From a virus, in IMG/VR virus record IMGVR_UViG_3300025030_000051, positions 48,829-112,828 of that record: DNA of 64,000 bases, one strand, 5' to 3'. This document shows positions 1-8,328 of this stretch, piece after piece. The position numbers were made by a program, and so were the translations under genes. The stretch's first letter is position 1, and each line of letters begins with the position of its first letter. Below the pieces are notes generated by a model. The model was not told the origin of the DNA and did no database searches. It saw only the letters and a list, made by a program, of their open reading frames with translations.

Positions 1-938
1 ATCCACTGCCAGGTCTTTTCCAATCCCTCTTTTAACGAAATTTTATACTCCCATCCAAGTTTCCTTAATTTAGAAACATCACCGATTCTTTTTAGTTCAA
101 TATCTTTTCTCTCTTCATTCAAAATAATTCTATTTAATTTAGTATCAGTTATTTCTTCCATTAGATCTACTAAATTAGTAAGAGTAATTCCAGTTTGAGT
201 TGAAACATTAAAAATATCATTTTTAGAATTTTTCATCGTTAACAATACTGCATCGACAACATCATCTACGTAAACTAAGTCTAATACCTTTTCATCTGGA
301 TTACCGTATAAAAATATATCTTTTTTACCCTTTTTTATTTGATTGAAAAAATTCCACAAGATTTCCGTATATGGTCCCGATGAATCCATTCTAATACCAT
401 AAATTGAGAAAAATCTATTTATAACATATTCTAAACCAAATAGTTCATGATAGCTTCTCAGAATATTTTCGCAATACAGTTTTCCCGACCCATAAATTGT
501 GTGAGGTAAACAATTTATCGACTCCTTAATAGGAAGCTCTTTAGGCTTTTGATAGACACTTGCACTGCTTGCAAAGAAAAATTTAATATTATACTTACTA
601 ACCCAGTCAATCAGTTTTACACCACCATCAGCAATATATTTGTGTCCCTCAAGAGGCTTGTCATTGCATCTATTAATACGAGTAGCAGCAAGGTGGAAAA
701 CCCACAATACTGTAAATGGATCTACAAAATCTTCAAAATTACATGTTGAAATATCAGTGTGGTGGAATTTCAATTTTGGATTAGACAATAAATGTTCTAT
801 ATTTTTAAGTGAATTAGTTCTAACTAAATTGTCTAATATTATTACATTATAATTTTTATATTCTTCATTATTTATAATTCTTTCAGCAAGATGAGAGCCT
901 AGAAAGCCTGCGCCACCTGTTATCAAAACACTATTCAT
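1..938 (-). CDS. NAD-dependent nucleotide-sugar epimerase/dehydratase (SDR), 3' end outside window
   Basis: Translated by hand from the ATG at 938. The frame stays open to base 1, so about 312 residues are seen and the end is missing. The start carries the Rossmann motif GGAGFLGS, an Asp-Asn pair after strand 2 (ILDNL), HLAA, SSASVY and the catalytic Tyr-x3-Lys in YGSGK, followed by a substrate-domain pattern (YGIRMD, VYVDD). This is the extended SDR family of UDP-glucose/GDP-mannose type epimerases and dehydratases. The exact sugar cannot be read. It ends a run of glycosyltransferase genes, so a role in supplying an activated sugar is inferred. Its ATG overlaps the stop of the preceding small gene (ATGA). 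Confidence 0.9.
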   Translation of the reverse strand, partial: MNSVLITGGAGFLGSHLAERIINNEEYKNYNVIILDNLVRTNSLKNIEHLLSNPKLKFHHTDISTCNFEDFVDPFTVLWVFHLAATRINRCNDKPLEGHKYIADGGVKLIDWVSKYNIKFFFASSASVYQKPKELPIKESINCLPHTIYGSGKLYCENILRSYHELFGLEYVINRFFSIYGIRMDSSGPYTEILWNFFNQIKKGKKDIFLYGNPDEKVLDLVYVDDVVDAVLLTMKNSKNDIFNVSTQTGITLTNLVDLMEEITDTKLNRIILNEERKDIELKRIGDVSKLRKLGWEYKISLKEGLEKTWQW

Positions 939-1111
939 TTAAAAAAACTCCATTTTAAAATAAAATTATTTTTAATTGGAACATAAATTGTTCTTTGTAA
1001 TTCATAAAAATCATAATATAAATCTTCATTATATTGTAAAAAATCTTTAGTATTTTTCCAATCAATAAATTGATAAATTTTAGAAATTATTTGTACACTT
1101 ATTGCATTCAT
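935..1111 (-). CDS. small hypothetical protein, 58 aa
   Basis: Begins MNAISVQIIS and ends in KWSFFK. It is not recognised. It is supported by ATGA overlaps at both ends: its ATG overlaps the stop of the phosphoesterase and its TGA overlaps the epimerase start. Rich in aromatic residues; no membrane segment or metal motif. Confidence 0.6.
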   Translation of the reverse strand: MNAISVQIISKIYQFIDWKNTKDFLQYNEDLYYDFYELQRTIYVPIKNNFILKWSFFK

Positions 1112-1626
1112 TTTAACTCAAATGGAGTATAATTATGAATCTCAACACAAGCATTTATAATATTTCCAATAAAATTGAAAGCATTCCAATATTTATTATG
1201 AGTGTGCCCATGGAGAATCTTTGTAGATCTATAATATAGATGTTTATACTTTGTTAGAAATTCTTTTGGATTATGAACACACAACATTCCATTTTCAGAC
1301 CAATAATCAACTACTTCAGCAAACTTCATTTTTTTCATTCGCGATTTTGACATATCGTTGTCCCCTTTGACCAAGATAACCTGTCCATTTAACCTTTCAG
1401 CAAAAGAAGGAATAAGTTTTTTTGGCCCCATTGCAAAATCACCAAGATGAATCACTATATCATTTTTATCAACTACACTGTTCCAATTATTTATCATAGT
1501 TTCATTCATTTCTTCAACAGATTGAAAGGGACGATTGCAATATTTAATAATATTTTCGTGATTAAAATGAGTATCAGATATAAAAAAAGTTTTTACCATT
1601 GTTTTAATTTGAAACTTTATTTTCAT
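1108..1626 (-). CDS. calcineurin-like metallophosphoesterase
   Basis: 172 residues. It shows the ordered metal-binding motifs of small phage and bacterial metallophosphoesterases: SDTHFNHENI (Asp-x-His), GDFAMG (Gly-Asp), KGDND (a variant of GNHD) and HGHTHN near the end. The fold hydrolyses phosphomono- or diesters using two metal ions; the substrate is unknown. The second in-frame Met (MVKTFF, residue 10) places the first beta-strand where the family normally starts, so 1599 is an equally good start. The variant KGDND is worth noting, since His is usual after Asn. Confidence 0.85.
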   Translation of the reverse strand: MKIKFQIKTMVKTFFISDTHFNHENIIKYCNRPFQSVEEMNETMINNWNSVVDKNDIVIHLGDFAMGPKKLIPSFAERLNGQVILVKGDNDMSKSRMKKMKFAEVVDYWSENGMLCVHNPKEFLTKYKHLYYRSTKILHGHTHNKYWNAFNFIGNIINACVEIHNYTPFELK

Positions 1627-1689
1627 TCAAAATTTATTTTTAAACTAGTAAAGTCATTTGTTTCAACATCACAAATAAAATGTAACATT

Positions 1690-1983
1690 TTATATTTTTA
1701 CCAATTTAAATGCACTGAATTCTTTAAAATCTTCTATTCTTGTCATTATACAGCTTCCACACAATAAATTCTGACTTTGTCTTATTTTATCCCAAATATC
1801 ATCTGTAACTGTGATATCTACTTTATATTTTAAACCACAGGACTGACAAGTCCAGCCATAATTTTCGTTTTTAAAAAAAGTACCACACTCATTGCATAGA
1901 ATTACTTTTGCTTCTAAAACTTTTTTACTCCAATCATAGTTATAATGAAAGTTATCTATATTATTACAACTTGGACATTTCAT
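1690..1983 (-). CDS. multi-zinc-ribbon protein, 97 aa
   Basis: Four CxxC knuckles are visible: CPSC at the N-terminus, CNEC, CQSC and CGSC. This predicts two zinc ribbons. No catalytic motif. Such proteins often bind nucleic acid or serve as assembly adaptors, but the role here is unknown. Its ATG follows directly on the TAA of the glycosyltransferase. Confidence 0.7.
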   Translation of the reverse strand: MKCPSCNNIDNFHYNYDWSKKVLEAKVILCNECGTFFKNENYGWTCQSCGLKYKVDITVTDDIWDKIRQSQNLLCGSCIMTRIEDFKEFSAFKLVKI

Positions 1984-2790
1984 TTATTTAAACCTTTCAT
2001 CATTTTTTACTAGTTGTGTATATTTATCTTTAATGCGTTGAATTGCGAATTGTTGGTAACCTGGATTTTGTTTGGTTCCTCTATTTATTAAACCATTAAT
2101 TATTTCACTCCCAGCAGAATATTTAGATTGGCGATAGTACCAACAGGGATTTTGTATATATGTTCCCTTATATTCATTAAAAAGTATTCTTGACCAAAAT
2201 TCCATATCTGCAGCGCCTTCATATTCTAAATCAGGTTCTCCTATTAAACTGTGTAATTCTCTTTTATACACGGTTCCACTTGCCAACATGTTATTGTTTG
2301 CTCTTGTAACCTTATTATTAGTTACTCCAAACCATTGTTTAAACTGTTTTAACGATTCTCTATATTCAATATAATATTCTGGATGTATTAATATAGATTG
2401 CAGGGATAAATCTTCTGAAACTTTAAAACCATTTGCTGTAACAAAATATAAATCTTTTTCTTTTTCAAACCAATATTTAACTTGTTCATAAAACATAGAA
2501 GTCATTACATCATCTTGACCAGAAATTTGAACATATTCTCCTTCTAAATATGGAATTACACCGACATATGAACCAGCACACATTTTATTACCATAATTAA
2601 TTTTTGAATAAATATATTTAACATCATTTGAAACTTCTTTAATATCATCTTTTATTATCTCATCACCACAATCATTAAAAATAATGTACGTAAAATCTAT
2701 TCCAGATTTTATTAAAGACATTAAATTTAATTTAATGGTTTCTAAAATAAATTCATTTCTTTTATATACACTTTGTACTATACTTATCAT
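1984..2790 (-). CDS. family 2 glycosyltransferase (GT-A fold)
   Basis: 268 residues. N-terminal ISIVQSVYKRNEF nucleotide-binding strand, IIFNDCGDE acidic turn, then YVQISGQDDV, which holds the metal-binding Asp pair (DxD-like) near residue 95. The later segment AADMEFWSRI matches the acceptor-side ED/DxEFW pattern of GT2 enzymes. It transfers a sugar from a nucleotide-sugar, acceptor unknown. The start overlaps the preceding phosphatase stop (ATGA). Confidence 0.85.
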   Translation of the reverse strand: MISIVQSVYKRNEFILETIKLNLMSLIKSGIDFTYIIFNDCGDEIIKDDIKEVSNDVKYIYSKINYGNKMCAGSYVGVIPYLEGEYVQISGQDDVMTSMFYEQVKYWFEKEKDLYFVTANGFKVSEDLSLQSILIHPEYYIEYRESLKQFKQWFGVTNNKVTRANNNMLASGTVYKRELHSLIGEPDLEYEGAADMEFWSRILFNEYKGTYIQNPCWYYRQSKYSAGSEIINGLINRGTKQNPGYQQFAIQRIKDKYTQLVKNDERFK

Positions 2791-3137
2791 GTATTATTGT
2801 TGTCATAATTCTTTTTTATTAATTCTATGAGCTTTGGATTTCTATACTCAAAATTATCTGGAATATTTAAACAAATTATTTTTTTATTAGTCATTTCAAA
2901 AAGAATATTTTTTTGATTTTTATCCATGCATACAACTTCATCTGCCCATTCTAAAACAACATCGTCTATTGGTATTAAAGCAAACTCTTTAGAAAGTCCA
3001 ACTGATCTTGTATTATAATTGTATGGTTCTTGTGATAATACAAGTGCTGTTGTTGGTGATCTAAGTAAACCGGCAGAACAAACACATAATACTTTTTTAT
3101 ATTTTCCTTGATTTATTATTAATATTTGCCATTCTAT
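2787..3137 (-). CDS. predicted low-molecular-weight tyrosine phosphatase-like protein, start unresolved
   Basis: The open frame has no ATG, GTG or TTG start. From residue 16 it reads KKVLCVCSAGLLRSPT, a CX5R phosphatase P-loop, and later EWADEVVCMDKN and IICLNIPDNF. This resembles the small predicted protein-tyrosine phosphatases found in phages and bacteria (COG4551-like). Upstream, an ATG at 3156 overlaps the previous stop (ATGA) and opens a different frame ending at TAA just where the phosphatase frame becomes good. So it starts at an ATA codon, uses a +1 frameshift at an AT-rich run, or carries an indel. Stop TGA overlaps the next ATG. Confidence 0.65.
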   Translation of the reverse strand: MEWQILIINQGKYKKVLCVCSAGLLRSPTTALVLSQEPYNYNTRSVGLSKEFALIPIDDVVLEWADEVVCMDKNQKNILFEMTNKKIICLNIPDNFEYRNPKLIELIKKNYDNNNT

Positions 3138-3152
3138 TCATTTTGAATTCTG

Positions 3153-3368
3153 TCATAATTCTATAACTCTTTTACCAATTTGTGCAAAATTACTTTCTGC
3201 TTTTTTATTATCTTTTTCTTTTAAAAATTCAATTATTTCAATATTTTTTAACTCCTTCAATTCAGCCTTATCAAATTCATGTTGTATTTCATTTAATATT
3301 TTATTAATATAAAGTGATTGTGAATATAAAAGTTCTTCAGTAATAAAAAAAAGTAAAGATTTTATCAT
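3153..3368 (-). CDS. small hypothetical protein, 71 aa
   Basis: Starts MIKSLLFFITEELL and is rich in Lys/Glu in its second half, probably helical. Not recognised. The open frame runs further upstream (to 3428), but the internal Met at 3368 gives the more usual short overlap with the preceding gene. Confidence 0.5.
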   Translation of the reverse strand: MIKSLLFFITEELLYSQSLYINKILNEIQHEFDKAELKELKNIEIIEFLKEKDNKKAESNFAQIGKRVIEL

Positions 3369-3471
3369 TTTTTTTAATATAAAATCTATGAACACCATTA
3401 TCATAGTAACTTTTGACTTTACATTCAAATTTTGTTTCTATTAAATTCTTTAATTCATATAAAATCTGCAT
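3337..3471 (-). CDS. small hypothetical protein, 44 aa
   Basis: Starts MQILYELKNLIE inside the end of the acyltransferase and ends IFTFFYY. The pattern of alternating charged and aromatic residues suggests a small alpha/beta protein. The frame is open upstream, but that part is buried in the acyltransferase. Function unknown. Confidence 0.45.
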   Translation of the reverse strand: MQILYELKNLIETKFECKVKSYYDNGVHRFYIKKNDKIFTFFYY

Positions 3472-3949
3472 TTTTAATATATTCATCAAAATCTTCTTGA
3501 CTGTAAGTTTCTTTAATATCTTTTTTATATATAATTTTAGCAGGATTACCATAAGCAATTGCATTATTAGGGACATCTTTAGTAACAACTGAACCGGCGC
3601 CTATTATTGCACTATTACCAATGTTTACAGGCAATAAAGTTACTCCACTTCCAATTCTTACATTATTACCAACTTTTGTTTTTCTCAATATCCAATTTTC
3701 TTTATTTTCTTTAAATAAATCATTAGTAAATGCACACAAATGTGAAATAAAACAGTCATCACCAATTTCTACACCCTCACAAATGAAAGTATGAGAACTT
3801 ATTCTTGTTCTGTTTCCTATTTTTACATTTTTCTGAATTTCAACAAAGGGACCTATTAAGCAATTTTCTCCTATTTCACAGTCATATAAATTAACTTGAT
3901 CTAAATTTATTATTTTAGTATTTTTGCCTATTTTACAATTAGTTATCAT
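3455..3949 (-). CDS. hexapeptide-repeat (left-handed beta-helix) acyltransferase
   Basis: 164 residues made of imperfect [LIV]-G-x4 repeats (IGKNTK, IGENCL, IGPFVE, IGNRTR, IGDDCF, IGSGVT, IGNSAI, IGAGSVVTKDVP). It ends with the typical AYGNPAKII. This is the family of sugar O/N-acetyltransferases (WbbJ, WlbB, FdtC type), which act as trimers on nucleotide-linked amino sugars with acetyl-CoA. SHLCAFTNDLF carries a candidate catalytic His. Neighbouring glycosyltransferases support a role in sugar decoration. Confidence 0.9.
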   Translation of the reverse strand: MITNCKIGKNTKIINLDQVNLYDCEIGENCLIGPFVEIQKNVKIGNRTRISSHTFICEGVEIGDDCFISHLCAFTNDLFKENKENWILRKTKVGNNVRIGSGVTLLPVNIGNSAIIGAGSVVTKDVPNNAIAYGNPAKIIYKKDIKETYSQEDFDEYIKNADFI

Positions 3950-3952
3950 TTT

Positions 3953-4396
3953 TTATTTTCTCTTTAGAGTTAAACTTTCTGAATCGTATTCAAATTCTTG
4001 TGACAATGAAATTGTAGATGATTCTTTTTTCTCTATTTTTTCTATTTGTTTTATATTTTCTTTTCTAATCATTTGAAAGTTAGCTTCATAACGTCTTTCG
4101 CTTGCAAAATCGAATGTTGATTTAAGATATCTATATGCATCTCTACTTATTTTTCCTTTTAATGGAATGCAATAGCCTACACAAGTCTGATAGTGTAATT
4201 CACCATCTATGTCTCTTGTCAAATAATACAAATCGTCATCACCAATATTAAATCCCTCTAATATTTCAAGCTTATCATACAGTGTGTAAACAATAGTATT
4301 AAGATATTTCTTAACGAATCTTCTACAAAGCTTAGTGTTTGTTTGACGAAAAACTTTATAGATTAAAAAGTGTCTTACTATATAATATAGTTTCAT
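3953..4396 (-). CDS. hypothetical protein, 147 aa
   Basis: Not recognised. Basic N-terminus (MKLYYIVRHF), a central part with YHYQTCVGYC-like Cys pair (QTCVGYC) and a Lys/Glu-rich helical stretch before the end. Overlaps the previous gene by ATGA. Confidence 0.6.
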   Translation of the reverse strand: MKLYYIVRHFLIYKVFRQTNTKLCRRFVKKYLNTIVYTLYDKLEILEGFNIGDDDLYYLTRDIDGELHYQTCVGYCIPLKGKISRDAYRYLKSTFDFASERRYEANFQMIRKENIKQIEKIEKKESSTISLSQEFEYDSESLTLKRK

Positions 4397-4641
4397 TTCA
4401 ATATTTTTTTCACTAATTTAACTATTTTAGGATCTTCAAAGTTTTTAATACCATACAATTTTATATTAGATAACTTAAGCTTAATATTAGTTTTATCTTT
4501 TATTTTTTTTGCTAAATCTATAATATTTTTATTATCTTTTTCCTTCCAGTCAGTTGTAATATCAACACAACTAGAAAATATTAAAGATTCTAAAATATAC
4601 TGTAGATCTTCTTCATTTATGTCTATCTTATATGTTTTCAT
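4393..4641 (-). CDS. hypothetical protein, 82 aa
   Basis: Starts MKTYKIDINEEDL; mixed alpha/beta composition, acidic first half and basic end (VKKILK). No family recognised. ATGA coupling to the gene downstream and overlap with the end of the glycosyltransferase-like gene upstream support translation. Confidence 0.6.
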   Translation of the reverse strand: MKTYKIDINEEDLQYILESLIFSSCVDITTDWKEKDNKNIIDLAKKIKDKTNIKLKLSNIKLYGIKNFEDPKIVKLVKKILK

Positions 4642-5608
4642 ATTCTAATATCTCATTAAATTTTTCAATAAATTTTTCTTCTGTATATAATTTTTCATAA
4701 TTATAACGAGTCAATACAGAACACTCGTCATAAAAATCTTTATCATTTACTAATTCATAAGCAACACATCTAGCTGAATCTAAATCACCCTCTTTTAATG
4801 ATAAAGAACTGTGGTGTAGTTTTCTTTGAGTATCACAATTTTCATAACCAATACAAGGTAATGATAGAAATGAACAGTTAAGAGCAAATGTGCCTGCTGC
4901 ATATACTCTCATCAAATGAATTCCATAAGACATTTTTCTTAAACTCATCATCCAATCATACCAAGGCACGTATTGAAGATATTTGATGTCCATAATATTA
5001 TCTTCACCTAATTTCTTCCTTCCCATTGATGGAGCAAAAATTTGAATGTTCATTTCTTTAGCAATTACATAACTGTCTATTCCTGAATACCACTGACAAA
5101 TCGTACCACCGAGCATCACAGCTTCTTGTCTTGTAAAAATATCATCTGAATTTATTAAATCAGTTATCATTAAGCTTTGTAGAACATAAACATTTTTTCC
5201 AGTTAAACCATAAAAATATGAAACATCACAATCATTATGACAAAATAAGAAATCAGCATCCATTAAAATTTTTATATATTCAAATTGATGTTGTATTGAT
5301 GAATCTTGAAAATATTCTTGATTAGCTTCTTGCATAATAGCTATTTTTTTACAGTATTTTCTAATATTTTCATTTATGTGTTTTCTTAATATAGGTATTG
5401 CATTAAAATTTAATACAAACCATTTTTTTGGAATTATAATTATTCCTAAATCAAAGTTTTCTTGTATTTTTTCTTCATATAATGGAATGTGTACAGCATT
5501 TAAAGCACATATCCATGCACAGTCCGTCCTCATATTGGAAAAATTTCTTGGTATTTTACTATAATAATTACCTTCGGTAAAAAATGCTATTTTTTTATTT
5601 TGTAACAA
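4628..5608 (-). CDS. glycosyltransferase-like protein, 326 aa
   Basis: Two Rossmann-like halves are suggested: IAFFTEGNYYSKIP at the start and, after about residue 225, a region (LRKMSYGIHLMRVYAAGTFALNCSFLSLPCIG) that resembles the donor-binding segment of GT-B enzymes, where a loss of autonomy loop is followed by 'same-sugar' residues. Calling it a glycosyltransferase rests on this resemblance and on its neighbours; the usual EGFG motif is absent. Confidence 0.55.
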   Translation of the reverse strand: MLQNKKIAFFTEGNYYSKIPRNFSNMRTDCAWICALNAVHIPLYEEKIQENFDLGIIIIPKKWFVLNFNAIPILRKHINENIRKYCKKIAIMQEANQEYFQDSSIQHQFEYIKILMDADFLFCHNDCDVSYFYGLTGKNVYVLQSLMITDLINSDDIFTRQEAVMLGGTICQWYSGIDSYVIAKEMNIQIFAPSMGRKKLGEDNIMDIKYLQYVPWYDWMMSLRKMSYGIHLMRVYAAGTFALNCSFLSLPCIGYENCDTQRKLHHSSLSLKEGDLDSARCVAYELVNDKDFYDECSVLTRYNYEKLYTEEKFIEKFNEILEYENI

Positions 5609-5759
5609 AATTTATAATCCTATTTGTGATGAATATTTTTTTAACATCGTACAAATCTATTTTTATTTTTTCTAAAGAAGATTTGATTAAGTCAAAATTC
5701 CATTCGTGACTATAATTATTTTTTATTATAACTTCTATTATTTCTTCTTTATTTTTCAT
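5595..5759 (-). CDS. small hypothetical protein, 54 aa
   Basis: MKNKEEIIEVIIKNN...; helical, Lys/Glu/Ile-rich. Its start overlaps the end of the 163-aa gene and its end overlaps the next start, the layout seen through this region. Not recognised. Confidence 0.5.
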   Translation of the reverse strand: MKNKEEIIEVIIKNNYSHEWNFDLIKSSLEKIKIDLYDVKKIFITNRIINFVTK

Positions 5760-6240
5760 TCAATTTTTTTTCTAAATATTCAAAGGATTTCATAAAAGCT
5801 TCTTGTTCTGCCTCGAATCTAGACTTAATATTTTCTCTTTCTATTCCCAAATAACCGCTTTCATTTTGTAATTTATAATTCCAAGTATTTAAATATTTTC
5901 TTTCTTCGACATCACGAATTAATTCGTAATCTTTATCAATTATTATAAAAATATTATTATCATCAAAGAAACTGTAGTTAAAAGCCGAATAAGAAAATTC
6001 ACACATAGTTTCTTTAGATATATTTACTCCTGTTCTTTTCCACCAATTTAAACAACGTTCAAATGATTTTGGATATTTTTGTTTTATTATATCAAAATTT
6101 AACTTAATTGTTTTATTTTTCTTTATCTCATTTAATTTTTCTAATGTTGACATTTCAACGTCACTAAGTTCACAATCATAATTTTCAAGCAAATCGGCTT
6201 TTAACTTATAAAAATCAATGTAATATTGTTTTTCTTTCAT
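5749..6240 (-). CDS. hypothetical protein, 163 aa
   Basis: Charged, mostly helical protein with a Trp-rich stretch (ERCLNWWKRTG) and an acidic patch. No family recognised. Coupled by ATGA to the TTG-started small gene upstream. Confidence 0.6.
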   Translation of the reverse strand: MKEKQYYIDFYKLKADLLENYDCELSDVEMSTLEKLNEIKKNKTIKLNFDIIKQKYPKSFERCLNWWKRTGVNISKETMCEFSYSAFNYSFFDDNNIFIIIDKDYELIRDVEERKYLNTWNYKLQNESGYLGIERENIKSRFEAEQEAFMKSFEYLEKKLNEK

Positions 6241-6413
6241 ATCATTTTAATATTTAAAATTAAAGAACTAACTTTTACATAATTGTTTATTTCTGGTAAA
6301 AATATTTCTATACTAGCACCATCAAGAGGCTTTTTAGAAATATAGCAAATATTTTTTTCCTTACAATATTTAGCTCTTTCAATTATTTCTTTAGCTGTTA
6401 ATGCTTTTTTCAA
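6237..6413 (-). CDS. small hypothetical protein, 58 aa, TTG start
   Basis: The only start in frame is TTG at 6413, one base after the TAA of the preceding glycosyltransferase. A stop lies immediately upstream in the same register. The product reads MKKALTAKEIIERAKYCKEKN and its TGA overlaps the next ATG. A compact alpha/beta protein of unknown role. Confidence 0.5.
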   Translation of the reverse strand: MKKALTAKEIIERAKYCKEKNICYISKKPLDGASIEIFLPEINNYVKVSSLILNIKMI

Positions 6414-6414
6414 G

Positions 6415-7065
6415 TTATCTCACTATTTTTGAATACATTTCATTCTGTTTTATCTGTTTCTCAAGACTTTTTTCATGATATAAAGCAAATTCTAATTTGA
6501 ATGGTAAATTAGTTTCAGTTTCATGACCTAATATTATTTCATGTACTGAGCCGTACCAACATATTCTTTTAGTATTTTTAAAAATTCTGCCTTGTTTGTC
6601 TGGCCAATTATTTACTAAATCATTATAACCATCTAATTTTGTCATTCTCCACCCCCATTTTTTAATCCATTCACTTGTAATTCCCTTGACAATATTTGTT
6701 CTTGGAATCCAGAATAGTTCTATATCTTTATTTGCTTCTAATATTGTCTTTAAATTTTCTAATAAGTAAGATGATGGAATTTCGTCACAATCTATTTGAA
6801 AAATCCAATCTTTTGTACATTTATTCTTGCCAAAATTTTTAAATGAAGCAAAATCATTATTAAGAGAATAGTTATAATATAACAATTTTTTTGTATTAAG
6901 TAAACCATATTTATATACTTCATCATCTTTTATTTTATCAGACTCTATATCTTGAAGCACAATTATTTCATCTTCTTCATCTTTTTTAGACAATAGATAA
7001 GAAATTAATTTCTTAATTTCTTGTAGTTCATCATGCACTGTAACTAAAAAACTAACTGTCACCAT
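6415..7065 (-). CDS. family 2 glycosyltransferase (GT-A fold)
   Basis: 216 residues. VTVSFLVTVHDEL nucleotide-binding strand, DIESDKIKDD, then IFQIDCDEIP, a DxD-like motif near residue 92. The following TKLDGYNDLVNNWPDKQGRIFK and GSVHEII are typical of short GT2 enzymes of the WaaE/KdtX kind. It probably transfers a sugar to a polysaccharide or glycan acceptor. The last motif, ALYHEKS, may contribute a catalytic base. Confidence 0.85.
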   Translation of the reverse strand: MVTVSFLVTVHDELQEIKKLISYLLSKKDEEDEIIVLQDIESDKIKDDEVYKYGLLNTKKLLYYNYSLNNDFASFKNFGKNKCTKDWIFQIDCDEIPSSYLLENLKTILEANKDIELFWIPRTNIVKGITSEWIKKWGWRMTKLDGYNDLVNNWPDKQGRIFKNTKRICWYGSVHEIILGHETETNLPFKLEFALYHEKSLEKQIKQNEMYSKIVR

Positions 7066-7247
7066 CTATATCTATTAAATTCGTCATTTATTAAATAATT
7101 TTTTATTGATATGTTAAAAGTAAAATTAAAATTTCTAAGTGAACCATCACTAAATCCATCAATTTTATTATTTAAATCGTAAAATATTTTAACCCAAATC
7201 TTACTACAGATATTAAAAAAAGTTAAATCAATGTTGTTTTTTTTCAT
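7059..7247 (-). CDS. small hypothetical protein, 62 aa
   Basis: Starts MKKNNIDLTFFN, beta-rich. Not recognised. Overlaps both neighbours by a few bases. Confidence 0.5.
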   Translation of the reverse strand: MKKNNIDLTFFNICSKIWVKIFYDLNNKIDGFSDGSLRNFNFTFNISIKNYLINDEFNRYRW

Positions 7248-7687
7248 TTCACAAAGAAATTATAAGCAACCAATCTCAAGCTATGGATGTCTTCATATTT
7301 ATATGTTCTGTAATGTATGTTTTTATGAGTATCTAAATAATGACGCATTCTTATTCTGTAAAACGACTCTGGCGTCTGGGATTCAGTAGACAGCTTTCTT
7401 AACGCAGGAACAAATTTATCTGGTTCGTCTGTTTCCACTTCTTTTACTTCTTGTATGACAAATTTCCTGAAAGTATTTACATCTTCTAACGTCATATAGT
7501 CTAATACTATTGAATGTAGTAGATTATTAAATCTTGGATTTAATACTATTAATGTTGGATGTTTATTGTTCTCTGATTTTGGATAGTAAAAAGTTATAAT
7601 CTGGCCTATTTTTATTGATGCCCTTCTAATAGGAATGTAGCCCGTTATTCTTTTTTCTATGTGTGTTAAAATATAATTACGAGGCAT
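7244..7687 (-). CDS. conserved-looking phage protein with an SH3-like core, 147 aa
   Basis: The segment IGQIITFYYPKSENNK, followed by PTLIVLNP and a 'LHSIVLDYM' strand, looks like the small beta-barrel of PemK/SH3-like proteins that many T4-type phages carry. The C-terminal half is helical, with YRIRMRHYLDTH and YRTYKYEDI. No catalytic role can be assigned; the fold suggestion is weak. Confidence 0.6.
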   Translation of the reverse strand: MPRNYILTHIEKRITGYIPIRRASIKIGQIITFYYPKSENNKHPTLIVLNPRFNNLLHSIVLDYMTLEDVNTFRKFVIQEVKEVETDEPDKFVPALRKLSTESQTPESFYRIRMRHYLDTHKNIHYRTYKYEDIHSLRLVAYNFFVK

Positions 7688-7704
7688 AAATAATTTTTCA
7701 AAAG

Positions 7705-7899
7705 TTATATTTTTTTAATAAATTTAGACTCAATTAATTTTTTAAATAATTTTTTAGCATCTTTAAGTGCTAATTTTACATTCCTATGTGGTTGTTTACA
7801 AGATATATTTCCTTGAATAATTCCTATCCACTTTTGTTGTTTTGAATAGTCAAAAGTATTTAAGTTAATTGCTGCATAACCCTTTATAATATTTATCAT
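7705..7899 (-). CDS. small hypothetical protein, 64 aa
   Basis: MINIIKGYAAINLN...; ends in a basic helix (AKKLFKKLIES). Function unknown. Its ATG overlaps the stop of the 50-aa gene upstream. Confidence 0.5.
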   Translation of the reverse strand: MINIIKGYAAINLNTFDYSKQQKWIGIIQGNISCKQPHRNVKLALKDAKKLFKKLIESKFIKKI

Positions 7900-8048
7900 A
7901 TCTTCACTTTAAGACTTTTAAATTTGATTTCAAATAATTGTATTGCTCTCCACATTACTATTTCCAAATTTGTAATTTTTATAGAAGAAAAATCTGTTAT
8001 TTCTATGTTGAGTAGTTTTTGATAAAGAGTCCACTTAATTTCTTTCAT
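7896..8048 (-). CDS. small hypothetical protein, 50 aa
   Basis: MKEIKWTLYQKLLNIEI...; TGA overlaps the next ATG. Not recognised. Confidence 0.45.
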   Translation of the reverse strand: MKEIKWTLYQKLLNIEITDFSSIKITNLEIVMWRAIQLFEIKFKSLKVKI

Positions 8049-8063
8049 AATGTAAGTTATTAA

Positions 8064-8324
8064 TCAGTCTTTCATAATCTTTCTGTCTATATAAATAATT
8101 AAATCATCTAACTCTTCTTTTCTTTTTACAATCTTATTCTTATAAATTTTTAGTTGTTTTTTATTCATTCTATCTATAAACATAAAATTTAATGAATTTT
8201 TCTTAAATCTTTTTTGTTTTTTTAATTCTGATTGTTCAAATTCATTCCAAGTATTTTTTAAATTAGAAAAATCAAAAATTTTATTTTCAATATTTATATT
8301 AGGATCAATAATGCCTTTTTTCAT
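8064..8324 (-). CDS. hypothetical protein with a paralogous C-terminal helix, 86 aa
   Basis: The last 35 residues (FIDRMNKKQLKIYKNKIVKR and on) closely match a 31-codon fragment at 14917-15012. This shows a duplicated phage-specific module. Highly basic and helical; possibly nucleic-acid binding, but that is only composition-based. Confidence 0.6.
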   Translation of the reverse strand: MKKGIIDPNINIENKIFDFSNLKNTWNEFEQSELKKQKRFKKNSLNFMFIDRMNKKQLKIYKNKIVKRKEELDDLIIYIDRKIMKD

Positions 8325-8328
8325 GTAA

